Source: Pseudomonadota bacterium (lineage in GTDB: Bacteria > Pseudomonadota > Alphaproteobacteria > UBA8366). Taken from it: a stretch of 64,000 nt of DNA. A model generated the notes under the pieces. The model was not told the origin of the DNA. It saw only the letters and a program-made list of their open reading frames with translations, and did no database searches. The DNA is taken from NCBI GenBank assembly GCA_036339585.1, contig JAYZAS010000001.1, positions 278,574-342,573 on the forward strand, given 5' to 3'. The position numbers and the translations under genes are program-made. Positions 55,606 through 63,650 of the stretch are shown here, in pieces. Position 1 is the first letter of the stretch, and each line of letters opens with the position of its first letter.

Positions 55606-56814
55606 CTAAGAGACCGGCTTGTTAACGATCACGCCAGACGCGGCCATTTCTGAAATTTCGTCTTCCGAGTAACCCAGTTCGGCCATTATTTCCCCGGAGT
55701 GTTGACCAAGACCAGGCGCCAAAGTCTGACCGCGCTCCCATTCGACAGAAAACTCAGTAGGTTGCTTCATAGTATAGACCTTGCCCTCAATTGGGTGCTC
55801 CTGCTGTCGAAACATTTCCACATCTAACATATGCGGATCGGACATCAAATCCTCAAAGGTATTGTAGCGCATAGCAGGGACATCCAGTCGGTCAAAAATC
55901 TCCATCCATTCGGCTGTCACTTTATTCTTCAAGGCATTGTTACGGATACTATTATACTCAGTCACATTTTTGAAACGGTTTGCGACAGAGTTAAAGCGTT
56001 CGTCTTCAATCAACTCAGGCCGCCCAATAGCCTCGAATAATCCGGCCGCTTGTTTCTGGGTGTTAGCAGCAATGCAAATGAAGCTATCTTTGGTCTCAAT
56101 CGGAACTGCAAATTGATCAAGCACACGCAGGTCACCGCTGGGTCCGTCAGAATCAGGATAGATTAACTGTCCCATGTGCTCAATTAGGACAAACTCAGCC
56201 AAACTTTCAAACATAGGCACTTGCATGAAAATGCCTTCATTATCCCGGTTTCTATACATGAGGGAAACCAAAATCGCTTGGCATGCCATCAAACCAGTCA
56301 ATCGGTCCGCGACGACCATCGGCATGTATTTTGGCCGCCCGCCTTGACGGTGATGGCAAGCGGCAATCCCGCCGGAACCTTGAATAACATTGTCATACGC
56401 AGGCCTATTCTTGTATTGTCCCTTTTGGCCAAAACCAACGATTGAACAATAGACAACCTTCGGGTTTAGTTTTTTGTAGGATGGATAATCGAGACCAAGC
56501 CGCTTTAACGCTTGTGGGCGAACATTGCTCAGAAAAACATCGTGGCTCTCTATGAGCTTTGTTAAAATTTCACCAGCGTTTTCGTGCTTCAGATCAATCA
56601 CTATAGAGCGCTTGTTGCGGTTCAAGTTCATGAATTTTGGTGACAGCTCTCCAGACTTGGAGGGCCCGCCCATTTTCCTAAGTATGTCTCCTCCAGGGGC
56701 CTCGATCTTAGTAATTGAGGCACCATAATCAGCTAGGAATTGTGAGACATAAGGGCCTACAACAACAGATGAAAGGTCAAGGACTCTTACGCCATCGAGA
56801 GGTGGTTTCACCAT
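55606..56814 (-). CDS. Class III (CaiB/BaiF) acyl-CoA transferase
   Basis: 402 residues beginning 'LDGVRVLDLSSVVVGPYVSQFLADYGASITKIEAPGGD', the family signature. The catalytic Asp is expected in 'NRPAYDNVIQGSGG', and 'DRLTGLMACQAILVSLMYR' follows. C-terminal 'DLMSDPHMLDVEMF' completes the fold. It moves CoA between two carboxylic acids. The gene lies just left of the degenerate tRNA repeat, so outside the putative island. Confidence 0.92.
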   Translation of the reverse strand: MVKPPLDGVRVLDLSSVVVGPYVSQFLADYGASITKIEAPGGDILRKMGGPSKSGELSPKFMNLNRNKRSIVIDLKHENAGEILTKLIESHDVFLSNVRPQALKRLGLDYPSYKKLNPKVVYCSIVGFGQKGQYKNRPAYDNVIQGSGGIAACHHRQGGRPKYMPMVVADRLTGLMACQAILVSLMYRNRDNEGIFMQVPMFESLAEFVLIEHMGQLIYPDSDGPSGDLRVLDQFAVPIETKDSFICIAANTQKQAAGLFEAIGRPELIEDERFNSVANRFKNVTEYNSIRNNALKNKVTAEWMEIFDRLDVPAMRYNTFEDLMSDPHMLDVEMFRQQEHPIEGKVYTMKQPTEFSVEWERGQTLAPGLGQHSGEIMAELGYSEDEISEMAASGVIVNKPVS

Positions 56815-57090
56815 TTCTACGAACTCTTATATTGAAAGACAAGAAGTGCAGAAATAACCGTTATTAAGACGACTAGGCAAATTAAAAATCGTACGATGTT
56901 TAAAAGCACCAGGGATTTGTTTCAAAATCATAGCGAGTGGACTACAAGCAATATAATTAAGCGTGCCGAAACTCCCTCAGATTGGGCATTTAAGAGGTGG
57001 AAGTATTAAAGATAGAATATAAATTTCAACCCCTAACCTTCAGGTGTCAAACCTGCAGGTGACAAAATGACTTGCGAACGAACGCAAAAA

Positions 57091-57110
57091 AGCCGCCCCG
57101 CAGGGCGGCT
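57091..57110 (-). terminator. Terminator of the degenerate tRNA copy
   Basis: Perfect 8-bp stem AGCCGCCC/GGGCGGCT with a 4-nt loop, followed on the minus strand by TTTTTT. It is the counterpart of the hairpin at 63191-63210. Confidence 0.75.
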
Positions 57111-57126
57111 AAGGCATTGATTCTAT

Positions 57127-57203
57127 TGGTCGCGAGGGCAGAATTTAAACCTACGACTTCCAGGGTATGAGCCTGACGAGCCACCAGACTGCTCCACCCT
57201 GCG
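57127..57203 (-). pseudogene. Degenerate tRNA-fMet(CAT) copy
   Basis: 77 nt aligned end to end with the intact initiator tRNA at 63227-63303, still with CAT anticodon and CCA end. Changes hit key sites: the initiator C1 x A72 mismatch has become a C1-G72 pair, A4 faces C69, the T-loop invariant C56 is T, G53-C61 is now G-T, and anticodon-loop position 38 is C instead of A. It would hardly serve as an initiator; an inactive relic is most likely. Confidence 0.75.
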
Positions 57204-57315
57204 CTAAAGCATTCTTGTTTCCGCACGGGCCGCAAAAATCTGCTGCATGTTGATCACAATAAGTTTCAATAGGCATCATAATGCGGCCTAATTAATTGAC
57301 TTGGGGTTTACATAA

Positions 57316-57945
57316 TTAACGCGTGACACCGATAAGCCGGTCCCGAGTGACGAGGGTTTCCATCTCCGCTTCATTCATGTCGGCTAAGTTTTTTGGCGGC
57401 TCAGGTAGTACAAGATACCGCATATCGGCGTTGCTATCGTGAACTATCAATTCCATGTCATCCAGCAGAATTGTACCGAATTCAGCTAACACCTTGCGAG
57501 GTTCACGGACCGCGCGAGCGCGATACGCCTTTGAGATATACCATGATGGTGGCTGGCCCAATATGGACCGTGGGTAGCACGAACACAGAGTACAAGTGAT
57601 TAAGTTGTGTTTCTTTGGCGTGTTTTCGACGACAATGATTTGCGCTTCGCCAACATTGATACCGATAGAACCTATAGCCTGCTTGCCGTTCTCGAGTAGC
57701 TTCGCCTTGTAGTCAGGGTCGGACCATGCGCGCGCAACAATTTTTGCGCCTAGATGAACGCCCGGAGATTCAAGCTTCTCAATCTCTTTGAGAACCTCGG
57801 GTGCTGTCAATAAGCCATGCGCAACCAGGACCTCCTGCAGCGCGTCAATAATTATTTGTCCTTCTAGGTTTCCAGCATCATCTTCGACAACTAACGCCTC
57901 ATGATTTTCACAGGAATTGTCGTCTATAGTATTACTGCTGGGCAT
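57316..57945 (-). CDS. Cobalt-type nitrile hydratase alpha / thiocyanate hydrolase gamma subunit
   Basis: 209 residues. The metal claw C118-T-L-C121-S-C123 in 'LITCTLCSCYPRS' is the cobalt form (iron enzymes have Ser in place of Thr). 'PPSWYISKAYRARAVREPRKVLAEFG' and 'HDSNADMRYLVLP' are as in the family. This subunit holds non-corrin cobalt bound by oxidised Cys and hydrates nitriles to amides, or thiocyanate to COS and ammonia. The ATG overlaps the upstream gene stop by one base (TAATG). The split beta subunit upstream gives the three-subunit form; sequence alone does not fix the substrate. Confidence 0.92.
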   Translation of the reverse strand: MPSSNTIDDNSCENHEALVVEDDAGNLEGQIIIDALQEVLVAHGLLTAPEVLKEIEKLESPGVHLGAKIVARAWSDPDYKAKLLENGKQAIGSIGINVGEAQIIVVENTPKKHNLITCTLCSCYPRSILGQPPSWYISKAYRARAVREPRKVLAEFGTILLDDMELIVHDSNADMRYLVLPEPPKNLADMNEAEMETLVTRDRLIGVTR

Positions 57946-58265
57946 TATTGCCTTCCTTTGCTGCTTTCTGCAGACGATAGCCAGTGGTCATAGATTTCGA
58001 TCACTAAATGATCGTGCTCTGGGATCCCTTCATCCGGCCAAAGGTCGCCTTGAGCGAACTTAACACGATACAAATCGATAGCCGGACCTGCTGTATTTCC
58101 AATTGCAAGATCTTCGGGATTAAGATATCGGCCACAAAAATTGACAATTTCGCCGCGTTTGCCGCGGACATAGAAAGGAATACGCACATGGCCGGATTTG
58201 CAAAGATGTTTAACCTTGACCCAATCACCCTCGTGAAATCGCCGATAATGTGCCGCCATACCCAT
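57945..58265 (-). CDS. Nitrile hydratase beta subunit, C-terminal half (SH3-like), separate gene
   Basis: 106 residues matching only the second half of nitrile hydratase beta: 'FHEGDWVKVKHLCKSGHVRIPFYVRGKRGEIV' and 'DLYRVKFAQGDLWP' then 'VIEIYDHWLS'. In two-subunit nitrile hydratases this is fused to the helical half encoded next door. Separate genes occur in thiocyanate hydrolase and in a few three-subunit hydratases. Both ends overlap neighbours by one base (TAATG at 58265 and 57945), so the three proteins are made together. Confidence 0.9.
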   Translation of the reverse strand: MGMAAHYRRFHEGDWVKVKHLCKSGHVRIPFYVRGKRGEIVNFCGRYLNPEDLAIGNTAGPAIDLYRVKFAQGDLWPDEGIPEHDHLVIEIYDHWLSSAESSKGRQ

Positions 58266-58624
58266 TAAGGGGTCTCCCCCCTAGCAACCTTTGACCAGAC
58301 GACGCGTTTCTCACTAATTGCCGCATCCAATTCTTCGCGAGTAATCACCTGCTTTTCGATCAGTACATCGATCATGGCATCGAGTCGGCGACGGTAAAAT
58401 GATAAAACCTTGTATTTCTCAGCCCCGAAACTCTCGAACCCACGACGCATTTCATCTAGCGAAACGATACGCCTCGTTCCATCGCCTAAAAGATTGCGGA
58501 TTGCTTCCGTCTGCTTTTCCCAGTGCAGCCATGGCAACTCGGTCTTCGGAATTGCGCCAGCGGGGTCGCCGCCAATGTCATGATAGCCGCGAGGGCTGTT
58601 TTCGCTTTTATTTCTGCTATTCAT
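58265..58624 (-). CDS. Nitrile hydratase beta subunit, N-terminal half, separate gene
   Basis: 119 residues matching the helical N-terminal half of nitrile hydratase beta: 'YHDIGGDPAGAIPK', 'LPWLHWEKQTEAIRNLL' and 'DEMRRGFESFGAEKYKVLSFYRRRLDAMIDVLIEKQVITREEL'. It ends where the SH3-like half would begin, with a real stop and a fresh ATG, so it is a natural split rather than a frameshift. It lies 23 nt after the ABC ATPase stop, indicating one operon with the transporter. Confidence 0.88.
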   Translation of the reverse strand: MNSRNKSENSPRGYHDIGGDPAGAIPKTELPWLHWEKQTEAIRNLLGDGTRRIVSLDEMRRGFESFGAEKYKVLSFYRRRLDAMIDVLIEKQVITREELDAAISEKRVVWSKVARGETP

Positions 58625-58647
58625 ACAACGTTCACCAACTCAAACAT

Positions 58648-59478
58648 TCAATTCGACAGTTCATTGACCTGCGCTTCTTTTTGGAAAATTTTCAGACACT
58701 CGCTGCGCAAGTCTACAAATTCAGACTCCGTCAGGGTGCCAGCATCCCGCGGCCGCGGCAGCGGGTTTTCGATCAAGGCCGCCACTTGGGTCGGACGCCT
58801 TGAAAGCAAAAGGACCTTGTCAGCCATTTGCACAGCCTCTTCAAGATCGTGAGAGACAAGGATCATGGTCGTTTTTGTCTTCTCGAAAATTGATTGCAGC
58901 TTCTCGCGCATGAGCAATGTCATTTCATAATCAAGTGCCGAGAATGGCTCATCCAAAAATAGCACATCGGGCTCAATAGCAAGTGCGCGCAAAATTGATA
59001 CGGCTTGCTGTTGGCCGCCAGACAGCATATAGGGATAAGCGTTTAGGTCGATGCGAATACCAAAATCTTCGATAAGTTGCTCAATCCGACTCTCCTGTTC
59101 TTTCTTCGAATAACCATTCCGAGCCATAGGATAGCGAATGTTGTCGATGGCTCGGCGCCAGGGGAATAATGCCTCTCGATAATTTTGAAAAACATAAGAT
59201 ATGCTTGTTTCCGCGATCGTCCTACCGTCGTATAGCACACTGCCGCCGTCGCGCGGCATCAACCCCGATATCATATTAATCAAAGTACTTTTACCGCAGC
59301 CGTTTGGGCCGAAGACACTGGTGAAAGTGCCAAGTTCCAGTTCAAGATCGAACCCATCGTAAACGACCCTCCTGCCAAATGACTTTTGCAAACTCTTAAT
59401 CACAAGTTTGCCGCGGCGACGAACAGCTTTGACCTTTGCCACGGTGTCAGTTTTTGCCATAGACATAATTTGATCCAT
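58648..59478 (-). CDS. ABC transporter ATP-binding protein of the hydratase operon
   Basis: About 276 residues: Walker A 'GPNGCGKST', Q loop 'VFQNYREALFPW', signature 'LSGGQQQAVSILRALAI', Walker B 'VLFLDEPFSALDYE' and switch His 'LVSHDLEEAVQMADKV'. It is NitT/TauT-like. Several ATGs are possible; 59478 is chosen because the upstream frame shows no similarity. It is distinct from the ATPase at 31581. Placed between the binding protein and the hydratase genes, it presumably powers uptake of the hydratase substrate. Confidence 0.88.
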   Translation of the reverse strand: MDQIMSMAKTDTVAKVKAVRRRGKLVIKSLQKSFGRRVVYDGFDLELELGTFTSVFGPNGCGKSTLINMISGLMPRDGGSVLYDGRTIAETSISYVFQNYREALFPWRRAIDNIRYPMARNGYSKKEQESRIEQLIEDFGIRIDLNAYPYMLSGGQQQAVSILRALAIEPDVLFLDEPFSALDYEMTLLMREKLQSIFEKTKTTMILVSHDLEEAVQMADKVLLLSRRPTQVAALIENPLPRPRDAGTLTESEFVDLRSECLKIFQKEAQVNELSN

Positions 59479-59607
59479 AACCTTTGGGCGATGTAACATT
59501 AACAAGTTTATTGGAGACATCCTACCGAGAAAGCACACCCCTCGCACCCCATAATTTGTGCGCGCGGGGAGACACAGTAACATGTGCCTCCCAGCCTACA
59601 ATCGGTT

Positions 59608-60600
59608 TTAGCTATCTCCAAAATCGCTCATTTTGAGGATTTTCGTGCGTACATTCATTTTCTTCTTCATGACTCCTTCAGAAAAAAACACATCGACAAA
59701 CGCTTGATAAGAGTTAAGGTCAGTCTCGTTCAGATCAGAGAAGCTCCGTAGGTATGGCTTCGCGAGTAAGTCCAGTTGGGTATTTCGAATCGCCGTGTAT
59801 TTCGGAATGATTGTCTTGTATTTGTCGAAGTCAGCCATCGCCAGCGCGGTTGCTTTATCAATGATCTTAACGATCTTACGCGCAACGCTTGGGCGTTCTT
59901 TGATGAACTTCATTGTCAGGACAGCGGCACCTGAATAGAACGGATCGGCAATCACCATGGCGACTGGGTTGACAACGGCACGATCGACGCCGTCAGTTGC
60001 CGCTGCAATTGACCCCACGGGTTCTAGCGACAGTGTTGCGTTAACGCTACCGCCAAGCACCGCGGGCACCTGCTGCGGCACGGCAAGGTCGACCAGCTTG
60101 ACGTCTTTGTTTGGATCAAGGCCGGCCGATCTAACAAGGTGCTTCGTTATAGTTCGCCATTGAATGCCGGGTACGTGGCCAATCGTGTAGCCCTTCAAAT
60201 CGGCAAAGCTTTTGATCGGGGAACCTGTTTTAACAATTAAGCCGTCGTTTATGAGATTGACTTTAATGCCGCCGCCTTGCAAACCGAAAACTTTGAACGT
60301 TCCTGGAAACTTTTCTTCAGCGAGCATAGCAATACCTGCAGCCGCACCTGGCGGGCCGAAATCGGCGCGCCCACCCACCAAAGCGTCGATAATATGATTA
60401 GGCGACTGCATTTTATTAGATTTGACCTTTATGCAAGCTTTTTCGAACAGATTCTCTTCTGTTGCCACGTAATAAGCTGTGGTTTGCATTATAGGGAGCC
60501 ACGCGGAAGTGACCTCTTCGTATTTATCGCACGCGGCATAGGTAGGCCCTGCGCCGAGAATAGTAAGAAGGCCAGTTACGGCGAAAATTTTCCTTAGCAT
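59608..60600 (-). CDS. ABC substrate-binding protein of the hydratase operon
   Basis: 330 residues, NMT1/THI5/SsuA-like. Signal peptide ends at 'GPTYAA'. The body has 'VTSAWLPIMQTTAYYVATEENLFEKACIKV', 'DALVGGRADFGPPGAAAGIAM', 'FADLKGYTIGHVPGIQWRTITKHLVRSAG' and 'VPAVLGGSVNATLSLEPVGSI'. It should bind the operon's substrate in the periplasm: a nitrile, thiocyanate or related small molecule. AAAGGAAAG precedes the ATG. Base composition is visibly richer in G+C than most of the window. Confidence 0.9.
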   Translation of the reverse strand: MLRKIFAVTGLLTILGAGPTYAACDKYEEVTSAWLPIMQTTAYYVATEENLFEKACIKVKSNKMQSPNHIIDALVGGRADFGPPGAAAGIAMLAEEKFPGTFKVFGLQGGGIKVNLINDGLIVKTGSPIKSFADLKGYTIGHVPGIQWRTITKHLVRSAGLDPNKDVKLVDLAVPQQVPAVLGGSVNATLSLEPVGSIAAATDGVDRAVVNPVAMVIADPFYSGAAVLTMKFIKERPSVARKIVKIIDKATALAMADFDKYKTIIPKYTAIRNTQLDLLAKPYLRSFSDLNETDLNSYQAFVDVFFSEGVMKKKMNVRTKILKMSDFGDS

Positions 60601-60656
60601 TTATTACTTTCCTTTTCTGTTAGCATTAAGATTGACTAAATATGCATTCGCAGGTG

Positions 60657-61490
60657 TCAGTGTCCGGACCAGTGAACGAGTCGCTTCTCAATGGCGAGAA
60701 ATAAGACGTTGAGGCCATACCCCATTGCCCCCGTAACGAGGATAGAACCATACATGTCAGTTAGGTTGTAAGAGATCTGGGCGTCGATAATTCTGTGCCC
60801 AAGACCATCCGTAGCGCCGATAAACATCTCGGCCACGATGATGACAACGAGCGCGATTGATATCCCGGTGCGGACGCCGACAAAAGTTTGGGGTAACGTT
60901 TCAAAAAATATTACATCGAAAAAGATACGAAGTGGGGACGCCCCCATGGATTTAGCCGCTAACATCCGGGTACGGCGCGCGTTCATGACCCCATAGGCGA
61001 CATTAAAAACGACGATGAGCCAACCGGCGAACGCCGCTACCGCAATTTTCGAAAAGTCACCTAACCCAAAGAGTAGCAGGAACAGCGGAAACATGGCTGT
61101 CGCTGGCGTCGATCTGAAAAAATCGATGATAAATTCAACTGATCTGTAAACCTTTTCATTGACACCGAGTACAATACCGATGGGGACACCGCCAATGGTC
61201 GCAAGGGCAAAAGCGTAAAAAACACGTTCGAATGTATACCAAAAATCCTCCATCATATTACCAAAGACGATGTTGTTCCCGGTATCTGCCAAGGTGGCGA
61301 AGGGTGAGGGCAGCAATTTAGAATCAACAAGTTGGAATTCGTATGCAATCCACCAAACGGCGACTAATACAAGGGGGCCGGTTATCATTATAGAGAGAGA
61401 AGAGATCATCGGCCTGAATGAGACCCACTCTTCACCCCAATGCTTCCGCGACTTGGTGCTTTTGGCAGAATGGCTTGTGTCAAAAGACAT
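60657..61490 (-). CDS. ABC transporter permease of the hydratase operon
   Basis: 277 residues with six helices of the SsuC/TauC type; the EAA-like loop is 'TRMLAAKSMGASPLRIFFDVIFFETLPQTFVGVRTG', with 'FRSTPATAMFPLFLLLFGLGDFSKI' before it. GGAGAGC precedes the ATG. It is the first gene of the operon permease-binding protein-ATPase-hydratase and diverges from the LysR gene. Confidence 0.92.
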   Translation of the reverse strand: MSFDTSHSAKSTKSRKHWGEEWVSFRPMISSLSIMITGPLVLVAVWWIAYEFQLVDSKLLPSPFATLADTGNNIVFGNMMEDFWYTFERVFYAFALATIGGVPIGIVLGVNEKVYRSVEFIIDFFRSTPATAMFPLFLLLFGLGDFSKIAVAAFAGWLIVVFNVAYGVMNARRTRMLAAKSMGASPLRIFFDVIFFETLPQTFVGVRTGISIALVVIIVAEMFIGATDGLGHRIIDAQISYNLTDMYGSILVTGAMGYGLNVLFLAIEKRLVHWSGH

Positions 61491-61544
61491 AATTTTTGCT
61501 CTCCGGCATTACAGGTTCGGTGAACAGGCTATTTCTTTAGGCTT

Positions 61545-61560
61545 TATACGTGTATACGTG
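61545..61560. promoter_or_regulatory. Tandem octamer in the LysR-operon divergent promoter
   Basis: TATACGTG occurs twice without a gap. It is in the 163-nt intergenic region between the LysR gene and the permease gene, where a LysR operator is expected. No better dyad was found by eye. Confidence 0.4.
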
Positions 61561-61653
61561 ACAAGTGTTGCTGTCTGCTGTTAATTTTGACTATTACTGG
61601 TGCAAAAATTCGTACATAAACCGTTTCGGCATTCCAGTGAGGTTGTGGGATTG

Positions 61654-62565
61654 ATGGATAAAGCCTTTATAAACTTTAAGTATATTGACGCGATTGTCCG
61701 GGCAGGGTCCATCCGGCGCGCAGCGGAGGCACTTTCGATCACTCCTTCGGCCCTTAACAGGCGACTCATATCCATAGAAGACGAACTTGAAGTACAGATA
61801 TTTGAAAGATTGCCACGCGGAGTGCGTTTAAATGCAGCGGGCGAAATTCTGATCCAGCATATACGAACGCAACTGTCTGACTTCGAAAGAATAAAATCGC
61901 AAATTGCCGATTTATCTGGTTTTCGGCGCGGCGAAGTGACAATCGCTTGTAGCCAAGCACTGTTGCCATTTTTTCTTCCTGAACAAATCGATCGGTATCG
62001 AACTGAACACCCAAGGATTCAGGTTTGTGTTTTGCCAAGGGATCGGTCCTCTGCGGAGGCCGCCTTAGCGGATTTCACCGCCGACCTCGCAATCGTCTTC
62101 GAGCCTATCAAAATGTCTGATTTCCACCCGATAATCACCGTTCGCCAAGAAATTCTTGCAGTCATGGATAGATCTCACCCGCTGGCAAGAAAAACTAAAT
62201 TACGACTTCACGACTGTCTGGAATACCCATTGGCGCTGCCAACGAAGGCCTACGGTGTCAGATGGCTATTTGACCAAGCGATTGCCAAACTCAACCAATC
62301 CATATTGCCATCCTTGGAGTCGGATAGCTTTGAGTTCTTGCGCATGGCTGTTAGCAACACAGACCTAATAACGCTTCAGATAGAAGTTGGTTTGGCTGCG
62401 AATGAAACCGAAAAATCAGTCATAAGCCGACCGATTGCCTCCTCAGATATAGCAACTGGACTTTTGCATTTTGGGCATCTACGCGGCCGTGTTCTCTCTG
62501 TCGCGGCAGCAAAATTTGCCACGCAATTGGCACAGGTTTTATCCAAAAGATATCAATCCGTTTAG
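61654..62565 (+). CDS. LysR-family regulator of the hydratase operon
   Basis: 303 residues: N-terminal HTH 'GSIRRAAEALSITPSALNRRLISIEDEL' and LysR effector domain ('ITVRQEILAVMDRSHPLARKTKLRLHDC', 'FEFLRMAVSNTDLITLQIEVGLA'). GTGGGA precedes the ATG at 61654; the earlier in-frame ATG lacks one. Its divergent position next to the transporter gene makes it the likely regulator, responding to the substrate of the hydratase (inference). Confidence 0.92.
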   Translation: MDKAFINFKYIDAIVRAGSIRRAAEALSITPSALNRRLISIEDELEVQIFERLPRGVRLNAAGEILIQHIRTQLSDFERIKSQIADLSGFRRGEVTIACSQALLPFFLPEQIDRYRTEHPRIQVCVLPRDRSSAEAALADFTADLAIVFEPIKMSDFHPIITVRQEILAVMDRSHPLARKTKLRLHDCLEYPLALPTKAYGVRWLFDQAIAKLNQSILPSLESDSFEFLRMAVSNTDLITLQIEVGLAANETEKSVISRPIASSDIATGLLHFGHLRGRVLSVAAAKFATQLAQVLSKRYQSV

Positions 62566-62743
62566 TCGGCTCAGACAGAACCAGCCTAAGATAATTGATT
62601 ATTTTTTTAATATATTTACTTTGCCCCCTTAAAAATAGCACAAATATTGATGGTTGCGCAGTTCGCCGACAAGAGCGAACATAGCCGTTTTCGATGATTT
62701 GCTGACAGAATTCGTTAGGGATGATAACAGACTAATGCGCTTT

Positions 62744-62989
62744 TTATCTGTATGAGCCCAATTCGATTACCGTTGGGCTCGTGTGCTGCTGTTCTATAGC
62801 TTCCATAGCCTGATCAACAGCGGTAAGCATTTTATTAATCAGTTCTGTAAGCTCATTGATCACGCCTGATGGAGCGGGATTGCGATTGATCGACCAACTT
62901 CTTATCGTGTCGAGACGTACGTCATGGTAGGCCGCAGCCTCTCTGTGAGAGAGGCCTGCGACTAGCATTAGATGTTTAAAGATGTTCAT
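62744..62989 (-). CDS. Small helix-turn-helix DNA-binding protein
   Basis: 81 residues. 'LMLVAGLSHREAAAYHDVRLDTIRSWSINRN' has the HTH pattern of YdiL/Aca-like small regulators, in which a short C-terminal helix ('ELTELINKMLTAVDQAMEAIEQQ') mediates dimerisation. GAGAGGC precedes the ATG. Such genes are often left by mobile elements; its position beside the intact tRNA repeat fits the island idea. Function is not known. Confidence 0.7.
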   Translation of the reverse strand: MNIFKHLMLVAGLSHREAAAYHDVRLDTIRSWSINRNPAPSGVINELTELINKMLTAVDQAMEAIEQQHTSPTVIELGSYR

Positions 62990-63158
62990 GCTGTTTGCCT
63001 CTCGGATAGTAACTGGACATTATTAGTTTTCCCAACTAGCACTGTCCTCTACAATACAACTACTGCCAAATTTCAGGCTTCAATGTGCCAAGACTACATC
63101 CACTTTCTCTAAAAAACACACCGACCGTCAGGCGTCTGCCCTGCAGGTCACAAAATGA

Positions 63159-63182
63159 CGTGCGAACAAACGTGCGAACAAA
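63159..63182 (+). repeat. Tandem 12-nt repeat
   Basis: CGTGCGAACAAA occurs twice in a row within the right direct repeat; the left repeat has one diverged copy. A simple slippage duplication is likely. Confidence 0.85.
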
Positions 63183-63190
63183 CGCAAAAA

Positions 63191-63210
63191 AGCCGCCCCG
63201 AAGGACGGCT
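63191..63210 (-). terminator. Terminator of tRNA-fMet
   Basis: Stem AGCCGTCC/GGGCGGCT (one T-G pair) closed by a TTCG tetraloop and followed by TTTTTT on the minus strand, 16 nt after the tRNA end. It likely ends the rRNA-tRNA transcript. Confidence 0.85.
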
Positions 63211-63226
63211 AAGTCGTTAATTTTAT

Positions 63227-63303
<77 letters not shown>

Positions 63304-63440
63304 CCAGAAAAAGTGTTATAGAAAGAACCGCACAGGTAACGTGCGCATCTCTCTTATCCCTTGGCAAAAAAGAACACAAAATTAGAGCTCAGTGTGTTAC
63401 GCACTAACGATTATGTCACTGTTGCCCAACTGCATGGAAG

Positions 63441-63556
63441 GCTTGGCAACGACCTACTCTCCCGCGTCTTAAGACGAAGTACCATCGGCGCTGGGGGCTT
63501 TCACTTCCGAGTTCGGAATGGATTCGGGTGTTGAGACCCCCGCCAGGGCCACCAAA
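63441..63556 (-). rRNA. rrf: 5S rRNA
   Basis: About 116 nt on the minus strand, with the conserved blocks CATTCCGAACTCGGAAGTGA and GCGCCGATGGTAC plus complementary ends (GGTGGCCCTGGCGG near the 5' side). The ends are set by homology to within a few bases. Confidence 0.93.
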
Positions 63557-63650
63557 CCATCCATGAAGTTGGACGGGTTTTACAAACCAACGATGCCTTG
63601 CATATACTGTTTCTTATATATGCTGTTAGCAGATCGTCACGGATGATCTT

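Larger units (their letters stand above)
57036..57203. repeat. Left copy of a tRNA-fMet-containing direct repeat
   Basis: 168 nt matching 63124-63303: a flank around CTGCAGGT and ACAAAATGAC, the Ala/Gly-rich terminator hairpin and a whole tRNA-fMet-like gene, all in the same order and orientation. Similarity stops abruptly at the 5' end of the tRNA on both copies. I judge identity at roughly 80 percent by eye. The 5.9 kb between the copies holds the hydratase operon. Confidence 0.8.

Noticed and set aside
55414..55653. 79-aa plus-strand frame
   Set aside because: No ribosome site, overlaps the 3' end of the CoA-transferase, and its residues show no family pattern.
57204..63123. Prophage or integrative element with its own integrase
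   Set aside because: No integrase, excisionase or phage structural gene occurs between the tRNA repeats; only a small HTH gene is compatible with a mobile origin.
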